Position numbers and translations under genes: made by a program | The notes under the pieces: model-generated | What the model was told of the DNA's origin: nothing | Database searches by the model: none | Seen by the model: the letters and a program-made list of their open reading frames with translations, nothing else | Assembly: GCA_030044325.1 (NCBI GenBank) | Contig: JASHWA010000254.1 | Coordinates: forward strand, 1-12,661 | Direction: 5' to 3' | DNA: 12,661 bases | Origin: Bryobacteraceae bacterium | GTDB taxonomy: Bacteria > Acidobacteriota > Terriglobia > Bryobacterales > Bryobacteraceae | In this document: one piece after another, positions 1-7,682 of the stretch | Position numbering within the stretch: the first letter of the stretch is position 1 | Layout: each line of letters begins with the position of its first letter

Positions 1-1284
1 GACGCGCACGCCGATCCCAACGTCGCGACCAAGGCTGTAAAGTTGCCCAAACCCGCGGCTCGATTCGCGGACGGCGGAGGAACGATCGCCGATCCTAAAT
101 CCCCCGACGCCAAATCCGCGGCTGCGGCCTCCGCTAAAAATCCGGACGCCGATAAAGCCGCGCTCGACACTTTCGCCGCAGCCATTGGTCTCAAATCCGC
201 GCTTTACGAAACCGGCGCGAAACCGGGCGAAGGCGATTTGAAAGACCTGGTGCAGAAGCTCAACGCCAAGGTTGACGCGATCGAAAAACGGCTGCCGGCG
301 CAGAAGAAGGAAGATTCGGGCGACGGCAACGGCAGCATGTTCGGCATCATTCGCGAGCGCGGCACCCAGGACATGGGCGGCATGACCGCGCTGCTCTACG
401 CCGCGCGCGACGGGCAGATGGATGCCGCGCGCGCTCTGCTCGAAGGCGGCGCAAACATCAACCAAGTTTCGGCGTCGGAAAAAACCAGCGCGCTGGTGAT
501 GGCCATCATGAACGGCCATTTCGATCTGGCGAAATTCCTGGTCGAGTGGGGCGCGGACCCGAATCTTTCGAACGAACAGGGTTTAACGGCGCTCTACGCG
601 GCCGTCGATCAGCAATGGGCGCCCAAGGGATGGTTTCCGGCGGCCAGCGTCGGGCAGGAGAAGACGACGTATCTCGAATTGATGCGGGCGCTGCTCAAAG
701 ATGGCGCCAATCCCGACGCGCGGCTCCAGAAGAAGCTGTGGTTCCGCTCCTTCGGCGATCATTCCTGGGTCGATACGGCCGGCGCGACCGCGTTCTGGCG
801 CGCGGCGTCGTCCACCGATGTCGATGCGATGAAGCTGCTGGTCGCCTACGGCGCCAATCCCGATATTCCGACGGCCGGCGGCACCACTCCGCTCGAAGCC
901 GCGTCGGGAATCGGCTGGGGTTATCACTACAGCATGAATGCGACGGATGCGACCTGGCTCGATGCGGTGAAATATTGCGTCGAGCTGGGCGCGGACGTGA
1001 ATACCGCCGATTCGCGCGGCTACACGGCGCTGCACGGAGCCGCTTACATCGGCAATAACCAGCTGGTTCAATACCTGGTGGAGCACGGCGCCGACGTAAA
1101 GGCGGTCGCCAAAGACAAGAACACGGTCGCCGACATGGCGAACGGTCCCACGCGCTTCGGACTGCCCCACCCCGATACGGTGGCGCTCCTCGAAAAGCTC
1201 GGTTCGGAGAATTCGCACAATTGCCGTTCGGACCAGTGTCTGGTCGCGCCGAAGGCGGACACGAAAAAGCCGGGCGGCCGGTAG
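1..1284 (+). CDS. Ankyrin-repeat protein, 5'-truncated by window edge
   Basis: The reading frame is open from base 1, so the true start lies outside the window; 427 residues are visible. The first residues (DAHADPN) are themselves the end of an ankyrin repeat. A charged, Ala-rich linker of about 100 residues follows, then about six repeats between residues 127 and 371. They carry the usual core patterns, such as TALLYAARDG, LVEWGADPN and YTALHGAAYIGN followed by VEHGADV. Two repeats are lengthened by insertions (near residues 203-222 and 302-320). The C-terminus carries a Cys pair in NCRSDQC and a Lys/Pro-rich tail. Ankyrin repeats bind proteins; no catalytic domain is visible, so the partner is unknown. 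Similar large ankyrin proteins are frequent in Acidobacteriota and are often exported, but the N-terminus that would show a signal peptide is missing. It converges on the DUF3500 gene across 167 bp in which I see no clear terminator. Confidence 0.9.
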   Translation, partial: DAHADPNVATKAVKLPKPAARFADGGGTIADPKSPDAKSAAAASAKNPDADKAALDTFAAAIGLKSALYETGAKPGEGDLKDLVQKLNAKVDAIEKRLPAQKKEDSGDGNGSMFGIIRERGTQDMGGMTALLYAARDGQMDAARALLEGGANINQVSASEKTSALVMAIMNGHFDLAKFLVEWGADPNLSNEQGLTALYAAVDQQWAPKGWFPAASVGQEKTTYLELMRALLKDGANPDARLQKKLWFRSFGDHSWVDTAGATAFWRAASSTDVDAMKLLVAYGANPDIPTAGGTTPLEAASGIGWGYHYSMNATDATWLDAVKYCVELGADVNTADSRGYTALHGAAYIGNNQLVQYLVEHGADVKAVAKDKNTVADMANGPTRFGLPHPDTVALLEKLGSENSHNCRSDQCLVAPKADTKKPGGR

Positions 1285-1451
1285 GCGCAAACCGAACGCG
1301 CTGAGGCCAAAACGCGAACCATTGAAACCGGGCGAGTTGCAAATTGTCCTGTTAACGATCGGGTGGACTTAGAAATTCAGAGTTTGCCGGCTTCCTGCCG
1401 CCGCGGTTCGGCGCGCGAGCCATGCAGCGCGTTCGGGTGGAGACGGGCGGT

Positions 1452-2522
1452 CTACGCAATTCCAGGAAGATGACTGCTCTTGTAATGCGCCTTGAGCAGA
1501 TCCCCGCCGAAATCAGCGGCCAGATCGCGCCATACCGAATGAATATGATTCGCATTATCCTGCGTCATATCGAATTCGATCAAAAATGAATCCGTCTGGA
1601 CGCGATAGTAATGCGGATCGCCGGGTTTGGCGCCGCCGGCCCACGCGAACCAGACGTTTCGCCCGGCCTTGTCGATCTGCTCGATCCGCCGCGCCGTGAT
1701 ATCGCTCGCGGCATTGGACGCGTAAAGCTCCTGCAGCGCGCGCAGAGCATCGAACTGGCGTTTATTCATTTTGTCCGCCGCGAGCCCCGACGGCTGCCCT
1801 TTCAGAGCCGCCGCGCGCGAGTTGGTCGTCAGGATATCGGCGTAGGCCTTGGGATCTACGATGGCGGTCTTTTGCCGGGGCTCATCGAGGGACTTGAGGA
1901 CGGCAAAGCCGAGATCGTCTTCCTGCGCGAGCGCGCGGAGCCCCCGGCGGGGACCCTGCCGGACCTGGGCGGGATTGGAGCCGAAGAAACTCGGGCCGTC
2001 GGTCACCTGCCCGTTCGTAATCGTGTAGTTGTGGCTCAAATGGTGGCCTTCGACGCGGTACCCCCAGGCGCCGTCGCCGGACGGCGTGCCGAAGATCGTG
2101 AAGTGATAATTTTCAGGATCGCGCCTGGGGCCTTTGCCGTTCTCGATGAGCCGCAGGACCTCTTCGAGGCTCATGATGGTCGCGGCTTTGATAAAGCCGG
2201 TCTGGCTGAGTCCCGCCGCAAGCAGCGCGGTCGCCAGCGGGCGCTGAAAGGGAGCCAGCTCGGAGACCGTGATTCCCTTGCGCTCGACGGGAGTGTAGAA
2301 CCAGCGCATGCGCTCCGGATCATTGAACGGGATGACCGTTTTCGCCCTTTGTTGTTCGTCGAGCGCGGCCAGGAAGCGATTGGCCGTCTCGGTCATCAAC
2401 GAGACGGTGTGGATGTGATGAACCGCGCCGGTCTGCGCTCGGGCCGTTCGCGTCGCCGAAAAGCCGCCGCCGATGAGCGCGGCGGACGAACCCAGGAAAG
2501 AACGGCGTTTCAGGGTGCACAT
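1452..2522 (-). CDS. DUF3500 family protein, Tat-exported
   Basis: 356 residues, function unknown. The N-terminus has a twin-arginine signal (KRRSFLG at residues 5-11, then a small-residue stretch ending near ARAQ at 30). Family hallmarks are the segment around residues 153-185 (WGYRVEGHHLSHN, then PSFFGSNPA) and the C-terminal stretch with HIHSVW near 326-331. The clustered His residues (160, 161, 164, 326, 328) could bind metal, but this is inference. The ATG is well supported: GGGAGGG lies 3 nt upstream, inside the 18-bp gap after the stop of the propeller gene, so the two are almost certainly co-transcribed. It is the last gene of a three-gene minus-strand unit starting at 6937. The family call is by recognition of conserved blocks; no enzymatic role is known to me. 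Confidence 0.88.
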   Translation of the reverse strand: MCTLKRRSFLGSSAALIGGGFSATRTARAQTGAVHHIHTVSLMTETANRFLAALDEQQRAKTVIPFNDPERMRWFYTPVERKGITVSELAPFQRPLATALLAAGLSQTGFIKAATIMSLEEVLRLIENGKGPRRDPENYHFTIFGTPSGDGAWGYRVEGHHLSHNYTITNGQVTDGPSFFGSNPAQVRQGPRRGLRALAQEDDLGFAVLKSLDEPRQKTAIVDPKAYADILTTNSRAAALKGQPSGLAADKMNKRQFDALRALQELYASNAASDITARRIEQIDKAGRNVWFAWAGGAKPGDPHYYRVQTDSFLIEFDMTQDNANHIHSVWRDLAADFGGDLLKAHYKSSHLPGIA

Positions 2523-2540
2523 AGACCCTCCCGATCGATT

Positions 2541-5500
2541 CTACTGCGGGCGCATCCAGATGTCGTCGAGGACGTCCACGGACGATTCGCGCGTTTCGCC
2601 GCCAACGGTCAGGCGAACCATGTAAGTTCCCGGTTCCATCAGCGGACCGAGCTGCGCGCCGCGTCCGAAACCGCCGCCGCCTCCGCCGCCGCCACCGAAC
2701 CCGCCCGCCGCGACGAACGGAACACCGCGCGGCCCACGACCGCGGCCCCCTTCATCGCCGCGGCCACCCTGCTCACCCCGGCCCCGACCCGGCGGGGGCG
2801 GCGGCGCAGGACCGCGCATATTCCACTGGAACCGGTTCATCCCGGCCTTCAGGTCGACATCCATGGTGCTGACGACCTTGTTATTTTGCAAAAACTCAAG
2901 CTTGCCCTTGCCGAGATCGCTCTTCGACCAGATGCTGATGGCCGTTCCGCCTTGCGGATTTTCGCCCTTGAAATCGCGATTGGTCACCTGGCGCAGCGCC
3001 TGGCGATCGAGTTTCCACAAGACCGCTGGCCGCGGCTCGAACAGATGCAGGTCATCCGAGGTGTGCAGCTTTTCGAGCGGCGAAATATCGTCGGCGATGA
3101 AAATCGAGCGGCCGTGCGTGCCGATGATCAAATCGCGATCGCGCGGATGAATCAGGATGTCGTCCACACGCACGCTGGGCATGCCCGTCATGAAGCGCTT
3201 CCACTCCCTGCCGCCGTCGAAGGTAACGAACAATCCGAACTCCGTGCCGACGAACAGCAGATCCGGATTGTCGTAATCCTCGCGCACAGCGTTGATGTTG
3301 CCCTTCGACGGAAGATCGCCGTTGATATTTGTCCACGTCTTGCCGTAATCCGTGGTCTTGAACAGGTACGGCTTATAGTCGTCGTTGCGATGATTATCGA
3401 GGGCGACATACGCCGTTGCGGGATCGAAATGCGACGGCTCGATGCGCGCAACCTGCACGTATCCTTTGGGCGCATCGGAGATGTTTTGGATCACCTCCGT
3501 GAAAGTTTCGCCGCCGTCGCGGCTCACTTGCAGATTTCCGTCATCCGTGCCGATCCACAGGATCCCCGGGCGTGAGGGCGATTCGCGCACCTGCGTGATA
3601 AGCGAGCTCGCCGAATAGCCGTCATGTTTCTCGGCCATCGGTTTATCACCGGGGACGCCCATGATCGCCATCTCGGGCGACCAGCGGTTGACGTTCTTGC
3701 TCAAATCGGTCGGATTCATCCACCACGTATCGCCGCGATTGGCGGACTTGAAAAAGAACTGCGCGCCCATGTACACGACGTTGGGATTGTGCGGCGAAAT
3801 TTCGAACGGCGCGTTCCAATAGAAGCGGAACGGCTCGACATGGGGCGGTGCGTTGACGACGTTCGGAGGCCCTCCGCGCCCGAATCCTCCTCCACCGCCG
3901 GCTTCCGCGGGCGCAGGCGGCTCGCCTGCGGGCGGATTGTTGGCGCGATTAATCTCGTTTGCGGTCGGCTCGGCCTGGCCGGTGGTTGCGCCGCCGCGGC
4001 CGACGGTCGGCCGGATATTTTTCTGGACGCCGATACGTAGATCGTGGCGGCTCATGTTGCCGTCCTGCGATTCGCCGTAGACGGTCGCCCAATCGGTGGG
4101 GTCCTGGCGAGTGTAGAATCCGTCGCCGCCGGCGACCGTGAACCAATCGGTATTCACGGGACCGTTGTTGGAGCGAACCGCGCTCGGCCCGCACCACGCG
4201 TTGTTGTCCTGCAACCCTCCACACACATAATAAGGACGGCGCATGTCGGCGGAAACCTGGTAGAACTGGCCCACCGCGATATCGTTGTGATAATCCCAGG
4301 TGAAGCCGCCGTCGTAGCTGAAATCGATGCCGCCGTCGTGGCCCACGGCGACAATGCGCGGATCTTTCACGTTGATCCAGATCGCGTGATAATCCGTGTG
4401 CGAGCCAGTGAGCGGCTTCCACGTCTTGCCGCTATCGAGCGACATCTGCCCCGGATTTCCGCCCACGAAAAGTTTATCCGCGTTCACCGGATCGACGCGA
4501 ATCTGGCTGAAATAAGTGGGGCGCTGGTCCTGGTTGCTTTCGAAGGTCCACGTTTTTCCACCGTCGTCGGAGCGATACACTCCGCTGCCGTTGGGATTCG
4601 GAGGCTGATTTCCGCGCCCGCGGCCTCCACCACCCCCGCCGCCGAATTCATCCGGCCCGCCTCCGCGTCCGCCGCGAGACGGACCGCCTTCCGCCGTCGT
4701 TCCGCCGCCCGTTCCCGCGCTCGCGCCGACCTCCACCTGCGCGTAGATCGTGCTCGGTTTCGCCCGGAAAATGGACATCGCGATGCGGCCGTAGATACCA
4801 TCTTTCGCCTTCGGCCATCCGGGACCGTCGAGTTTGGTCCAACTCGCGCCGGCGTCGGTGGTCTTCCACAGCGCGCAGTTCGGGCCGCCGCCGTTATATC
4901 CCCACCATGTCCTGCGCCGCGAAAGCGACGCCGCGTAGAGAATCCTGGGATTCGATGGATCGATCGCGACGTCCGTAAATCCGGTGTTCTCGTCGATATA
5001 TTTCGATTGGGTCCAATGCGCGCCACCGTCGGTCGATTTGTACAATCCGCGCTCGGAATTGGGCCCGAACAGGTGACCATTCACGGCGGCATAGACAATT
5101 TTCGGATTGGCGGGGTCGACCACGATGCGGCCGATCGCCTGCGAATCTTCGAGTCCCAGATGATTCCATGTCTTGCCGCCGTCGGTTGTGCCCCAAATGC
5201 CGTCGCCGATGGAGGAACTCTGGCGATTATTCGCTTCGCCGGTGCCCACATAGACGACGTTCGGGTCCGACGGGGCAATGCCTATGGAGCCGATCGACTC
5301 GTTCTGCATGTTGTCGAACTGGGATCGCCAGTGATTGCCGCCGTCGGTGGATTTCCAGAGACCGCCGGTGGCGAATCCGACGTAAACGATCATGGGATCT
5401 TTTTCCGATCCGGCGATATCGTCGACGCGGCCCATCATGGTGGCGGGGCCGATGGAACGGAATTCGAAACCATGCAGAATGGGATCGTTCGATTGGTTCG

Positions 5501-5615
5501 GCGGAGGCTCCGCCGGGGCCTCCTGAGGAGCCGGGGGCTGCGCCCACAGGAATCCGGCGATCAACAACGCGATACAGGCGACCAACATCAACAGGTAAGA
5601 ACGTGAGCTTCGCAT
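2541..5615 (-). CDS. Large exported Asp-box (BNR/sortilin-like) beta-propeller protein
   Basis: 1024 residues, usually annotated as a glycosyl hydrolase BNR-repeat or VPS10-type protein. A Sec signal (residues 1-25, LLMLVACIALLIAGFLWAQ) precedes a Pro-rich stretch. Eleven Asp boxes (S/T-x-D-x-G-x-T-W type) start near residues 89, 143, 194, 252, 349, 392, 433, 624, 698, 754 and 798; the one at 624 (SANRGDTW) lacks the Asp. This implies one or two large propellers in the periplasm or at the surface. GTHGRSIF (832-839) and a C-terminal beta domain (927-1020) also fit the family. Three glycine-rich tracts interrupt it at about 300-336, 572-582 and 936-988. A Cys pair (465, 475) flanks the GGLQDNNAW segment. 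I see no sialidase active-site Arg triad, so the enzymatic annotation of this family is doubtful; ligand binding is equally likely. GGAG lies 10 nt before the ATG. It sits between the serine hydrolase (44-bp gap) and DUF3500 (18-bp gap). Confidence 0.93.
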   Translation of the reverse strand: MRSSRSYLLMLVACIALLIAGFLWAQPPAPQEAPAEPPPNQSNDPILHGFEFRSIGPATMMGRVDDIAGSEKDPMIVYVGFATGGLWKSTDGGNHWRSQFDNMQNESIGSIGIAPSDPNVVYVGTGEANNRQSSSIGDGIWGTTDGGKTWNHLGLEDSQAIGRIVVDPANPKIVYAAVNGHLFGPNSERGLYKSTDGGAHWTQSKYIDENTGFTDVAIDPSNPRILYAASLSRRRTWWGYNGGGPNCALWKTTDAGASWTKLDGPGWPKAKDGIYGRIAMSIFRAKPSTIYAQVEVGASAGTGGGTTAEGGPSRGGRGGGPDEFGGGGGGGRGRGNQPPNPNGSGVYRSDDGGKTWTFESNQDQRPTYFSQIRVDPVNADKLFVGGNPGQMSLDSGKTWKPLTGSHTDYHAIWINVKDPRIVAVGHDGGIDFSYDGGFTWDYHNDIAVGQFYQVSADMRRPYYVCGGLQDNNAWCGPSAVRSNNGPVNTDWFTVAGGDGFYTRQDPTDWATVYGESQDGNMSRHDLRIGVQKNIRPTVGRGGATTGQAEPTANEINRANNPPAGEPPAPAEAGGGGGFGRGGPPNVVNAPPHVEPFRFYWNAPFEISPHNPNVVYMGAQFFFKSANRGDTWWMNPTDLSKNVNRWSPEMAIMGVPGDKPMAEKHDGYSASSLITQVRESPSRPGILWIGTDDGNLQVSRDGGETFTEVIQNISDAPKGYVQVARIEPSHFDPATAYVALDNHRNDDYKPYLFKTTDYGKTWTNINGDLPSKGNINAVREDYDNPDLLFVGTEFGLFVTFDGGREWKRFMTGMPSVRVDDILIHPRDRDLIIGTHGRSIFIADDISPLEKLHTSDDLHLFEPRPAVLWKLDRQALRQVTNRDFKGENPQGGTAISIWSKSDLGKGKLEFLQNNKVVSTMDVDLKAGMNRFQWNMRGPAPPPPPGRGRGEQGGRGDEGGRGRGPRGVPFVAAGGFGGGGGGGGGFGRGAQLGPLMEPGTYMVRLTVGGETRESSVDVLDDIWMRPQ

Positions 5616-5659
5616 CAGTTATTTTCTCCAGAAAAGTCCATCTCAACATCAAACCACAG

Positions 5660-6937
5660 CTACTTCTCAATCGCCGCATACACCATGTTGCGAACCAGCG
5701 TCATATAGTGGGTCCGCGCGCGCGGCGAAGTGATCATGAACACCACGAACATATCTTCCTTGGGATCGACCCAGAAATTGGTCCCCGCGACGCCGTTCCA
5801 GGTGTAATCGCCGACCGAGCCGTTATCCGCAGCCAGCCCTTCATTCACTCGCACGGCGAATCCCAGCCCGAAACTGTAGCCAGGACCCGCGAAAAACGTG
5901 GGCCCATCGTGCGCGATGGTCGCGCCGAGGTGATCGGTGGTCATGAAATCGACCGTTTTCGGGCTCAAAATGCGATGGCCGTTCAGCACACCGCGATTAA
6001 GCATCATCTGACAAAATTTCGCGTAGTCCATGGCGGTGCTGACCATTCCGCCGCCGCCCGACTGCCATTTTCCTTCCACCCGCGGATCGCCGATCTGCGC
6101 GCCGATGCCGATGGTGCGGTCATTCGGGAACGGCTCGGAAATTCTCGATTGTTTGGCCTGGTCGGTCACGTAGAATCCGGTTTCGTTCATGCCCAGCACG
6201 CTCAGCAGATTTTTCTTTTCGAAATCGTACAGCGGCATTCCGGAAGCGACTTCCACCACGCGGCCCAGAATATCGGCCGAGTGGCTGTATTCCCACACCG
6301 TTCCAGGCTGAAATTGCAGCGGCAGTTTCGCGATGCGCCCGGCGAACTCTTCATTGGTGTAATCGCCGTCCAGCACCTTGGCTTTGTTGTACGCCTGCTT
6401 CACCAGCGAATTTCCGAAAATCCCGTAGGTGAGCCCCGAGGTGTGGCGCATCAGATCCTGAATCGTGATGGGACGGCGCAGCGGCTCGAGTTCGAGCGTT
6501 TTCGCGCCCGAGGCGTCGGTTTTTTCGACGCCGACTTTCAGGGCGCGCGGCGAGAACGCCGGAATATATTTCGCCAGCGGATCTTCGAGCGCGATCTTGC
6601 CCTGTTCGAACAGAATCATCGCCGAGACGGTCGTGATCGGTTTGCTCATCGAAAAGACGCGGAAGATCGCATCGCGAGGCATGGGCGATTTGGTTGCGGG
6701 ATCGAGCTCGCCCGCGGCCTCATACCACGCGACTTTGCCATGCCGCGCGACCAGCAGCACCGCGCCAGGTACAACGCCCTTCGAGCTTTCTTCTTTGACG
6801 AGCGTCATGATGCGCTCCAGGCGCTCTGCCGAGAGGCCGACTTCGGAAGGCTTGGCGCGCGGCAATTCCTGGGCCGCGCTGAAGGAAATCGCCAGGAGCG
6901 CGATCAGCGCCGGCATGAATCTGCGAAAACGGTTCAC
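5660..6937 (-). CDS. Exported serine hydrolase, beta-lactamase class C / EstB-like
   Basis: 425 residues with a Sec signal (residues 1-22, ending SFSAAQ). The penicillin-binding fold is shown by the nucleophile motif SxxK at S96-M-S-K99 (in FRVFSMSKP), the second motif Y217-S-H (in WEYSHSADI), HTSGL at 165-169, and the C-terminal GVAGTNFWVDP at 382-392 where the KTG/HxG box normally lies. In this family Ser and Lys form the acyl-enzyme centre and Tyr assists. YSH instead of YxN and GTN instead of KTG are typical of esterase or peptidase members rather than true beta-lactamases, so antibiotic resistance should not be assumed. The start is GTG, supported by AAGGAG 6 nt upstream. It is the first gene of the unit with the propeller and DUF3500 and is divergent from the dehydrogenase pair. 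Confidence 0.92.
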   Translation of the reverse strand: MNRFRRFMPALIALLAISFSAAQELPRAKPSEVGLSAERLERIMTLVKEESSKGVVPGAVLLVARHGKVAWYEAAGELDPATKSPMPRDAIFRVFSMSKPITTVSAMILFEQGKIALEDPLAKYIPAFSPRALKVGVEKTDASGAKTLELEPLRRPITIQDLMRHTSGLTYGIFGNSLVKQAYNKAKVLDGDYTNEEFAGRIAKLPLQFQPGTVWEYSHSADILGRVVEVASGMPLYDFEKKNLLSVLGMNETGFYVTDQAKQSRISEPFPNDRTIGIGAQIGDPRVEGKWQSGGGGMVSTAMDYAKFCQMMLNRGVLNGHRILSPKTVDFMTTDHLGATIAHDGPTFFAGPGYSFGLGFAVRVNEGLAADNGSVGDYTWNGVAGTNFWVDPKEDMFVVFMITSPRARTHYMTLVRNMVYAAIEK

Positions 6938-7002
6938 GGTCTTCTCCTTGGATGGGTCAATGAGTTACAGGTTACCCGATTCGAACTCGATCCGCATCTC
7001 CA

Positions 7003-7108
7003 GTGGGGCAGGTTTCCACCTGCGCGCTGATTTTAATCGGCGCAGTTTCCTTTGCGGGCGATTGAGTGGGCGGATTTGAAATTCGCCGCGGGCTGAAGCG
7101 CGCCCCAC
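7003..7108. repeat. Nested palindromic intergenic repeat
   Basis: A 106-bp element bounded by the inverted 7-mers GTGGGGC (7003-7009) and GCCCCAC (7102-7108). Inside are three further palindromes: GCAGGT-TTCC-ACCTGC (7008-7023), GCGCTGATT-TT-AATCGGCGC (about 7023-7042) and GGCGGATTT-G-AAATTCGCC (about 7071-7089). The outer arms can be partly aligned with each other as inverted copies. It has no coding potential and ends 13 bp before the ATG at 7122. It looks like a REP/MITE-type dispersed element; from memory, similar GGGGCAGG...CCTGCC intergenic repeats recur in acidobacterial genomes, but only one copy is visible here. Confidence 0.6.
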
Positions 7109-7113
7109 AACGC

Positions 7114-7119
7114 TATACA
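7114..7119 (+). promoter_or_regulatory. Possible -10 box close to the dehydrogenase start
   Basis: TATACA (within TATACAAT) lies just upstream of the ATG codons at 7122 and 7128. A start site about 7 nt downstream would fall near 7126 and give a transcript with almost no leader, which would fit the absence of any Shine-Dalgarno sequence here. There is no good -35 box at the right distance; the best TTGAAA (7076-7081) is 32 bp away. The call is weak. Confidence 0.25.
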
Positions 7120-7121
7120 AT

Positions 7122-7682
7122 ATGCTCATGTCGAAACGGAAGCTTTCGCGGCGCAGCGTGGTTGCGGCGGCGGCGATCGTGCCGGTGGCGGCCCTCCGCA
7201 CCGCGGCTCAGAACGTCGATTCGGTCTTTTCGACCGAACAGCGGCGAACGCTGGAAGCGTTTATCGATCGCCTGGTTCCGAAAGATGAAAACGGACCCGG
7301 CGCCACCGAATGTGGCGCGGCGAAATATATCGACGCCTCGCTCGCCGATTTTCTCGCGCCCGAAAAAGAGCGGTTTCTGGATGGTCTGAACTCCGTAGAC
7401 AAGTTCGCGCGAGATACTTATGGCGCGGCATTCGCGGACCTCGGGCCCGATCGGCAGGACGCCGCGATCGGCGCGATCGAAAAAAATTCGCGCGCATTTT
7501 TCGATCGCGTGCGCAGGCTCACGCTCGAAGGAATGCTCAGCGACCCGCATTACGGCGGTAACACGAATTACGCGGGTTGGGATTGGATTCGCTATCCCGG
7601 TCCGCGCTTGGCTGCCGGTGAAGAGGATCAGAAGATCAAAGGCGCGATCAAACGCGTTCGCGTCTCCGCTTATGGCCATTAA
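7122..7682 (+). CDS. Gluconate 2-dehydrogenase subunit 3 family protein (Tat signal)
   Basis: 186 residues from ATG 7122; the in-frame ATG at 7128 (MSKRK) is an equally good start and neither has a ribosome binding site. The N-terminus is a twin-arginine signal (SRRSVVAAAAIV, arginines 10-11) followed by an Ala-rich stretch ending at TAAQ. The mature part has the family's helical pattern: FSTEQRRTLEAFIDRLVP near 36-53 and the conserved end LSDPHYGGN then GWDWIRYPGP (139-161). In membrane-bound gluconate, sorbitol and related dehydrogenases this small subunit partners the FAD subunit and carries the export signal for the complex. The downstream GMC gene overlaps it by 11 bp, so translation is probably coupled and the proteins made in equal amounts. 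The usual third, cytochrome subunit is not encoded in this unit. Confidence 0.9.
   Translation: MLMSKRKLSRRSVVAAAAIVPVAALRTAAQNVDSVFSTEQRRTLEAFIDRLVPKDENGPGATECGAAKYIDASLADFLAPEKERFLDGLNSVDKFARDTYGAAFADLGPDRQDAAIGAIEKNSRAFFDRVRRLTLEGMLSDPHYGGNTNYAGWDWIRYPGPRLAAGEEDQKIKGAIKRVRVSAYGH

Noticed and set aside
1285..1451. Possible terminator between the convergent ankyrin and DUF3500 genes
   Set aside because: Only a 5-bp CGCGC/GCGCG stem without a T-run on either side was found.
1611..3575. Long open frame on the plus strand (654 codons) opposite DUF3500 and the propeller
   Set aside because: It spans two convincing minus-strand genes and their junction, with a low-complexity translation and no domain.
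4044..5606. Long open frame on the plus strand (520 codons) opposite the propeller gene
   Set aside because: It lacks any recognisable motif, while the minus strand here has regularly spaced Asp boxes, a signal peptide and a ribosome binding site. Long antisense frames are expected in GC-rich coding DNA.
6975..7000. GTTCGAATC on the minus strand resembling a tRNA T-loop
   Set aside because: The flanking bases do not pair as a T-stem, and no acceptor or anticodon arm fits around it.
5168..7030. Plus-strand open frame of 620 codons across the serine hydrolase
   Set aside because: Its translation is Arg-rich and motif-free, and it crosses the intergenic gap and both ends of a well supported gene.
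7420..7671. Upstream extension of the GMC frame
   Set aside because: The extra 84 codons lie inside the small-subunit gene and give an Arg/Ser-rich sequence unrelated to the FAD fold, which begins properly at 7672.
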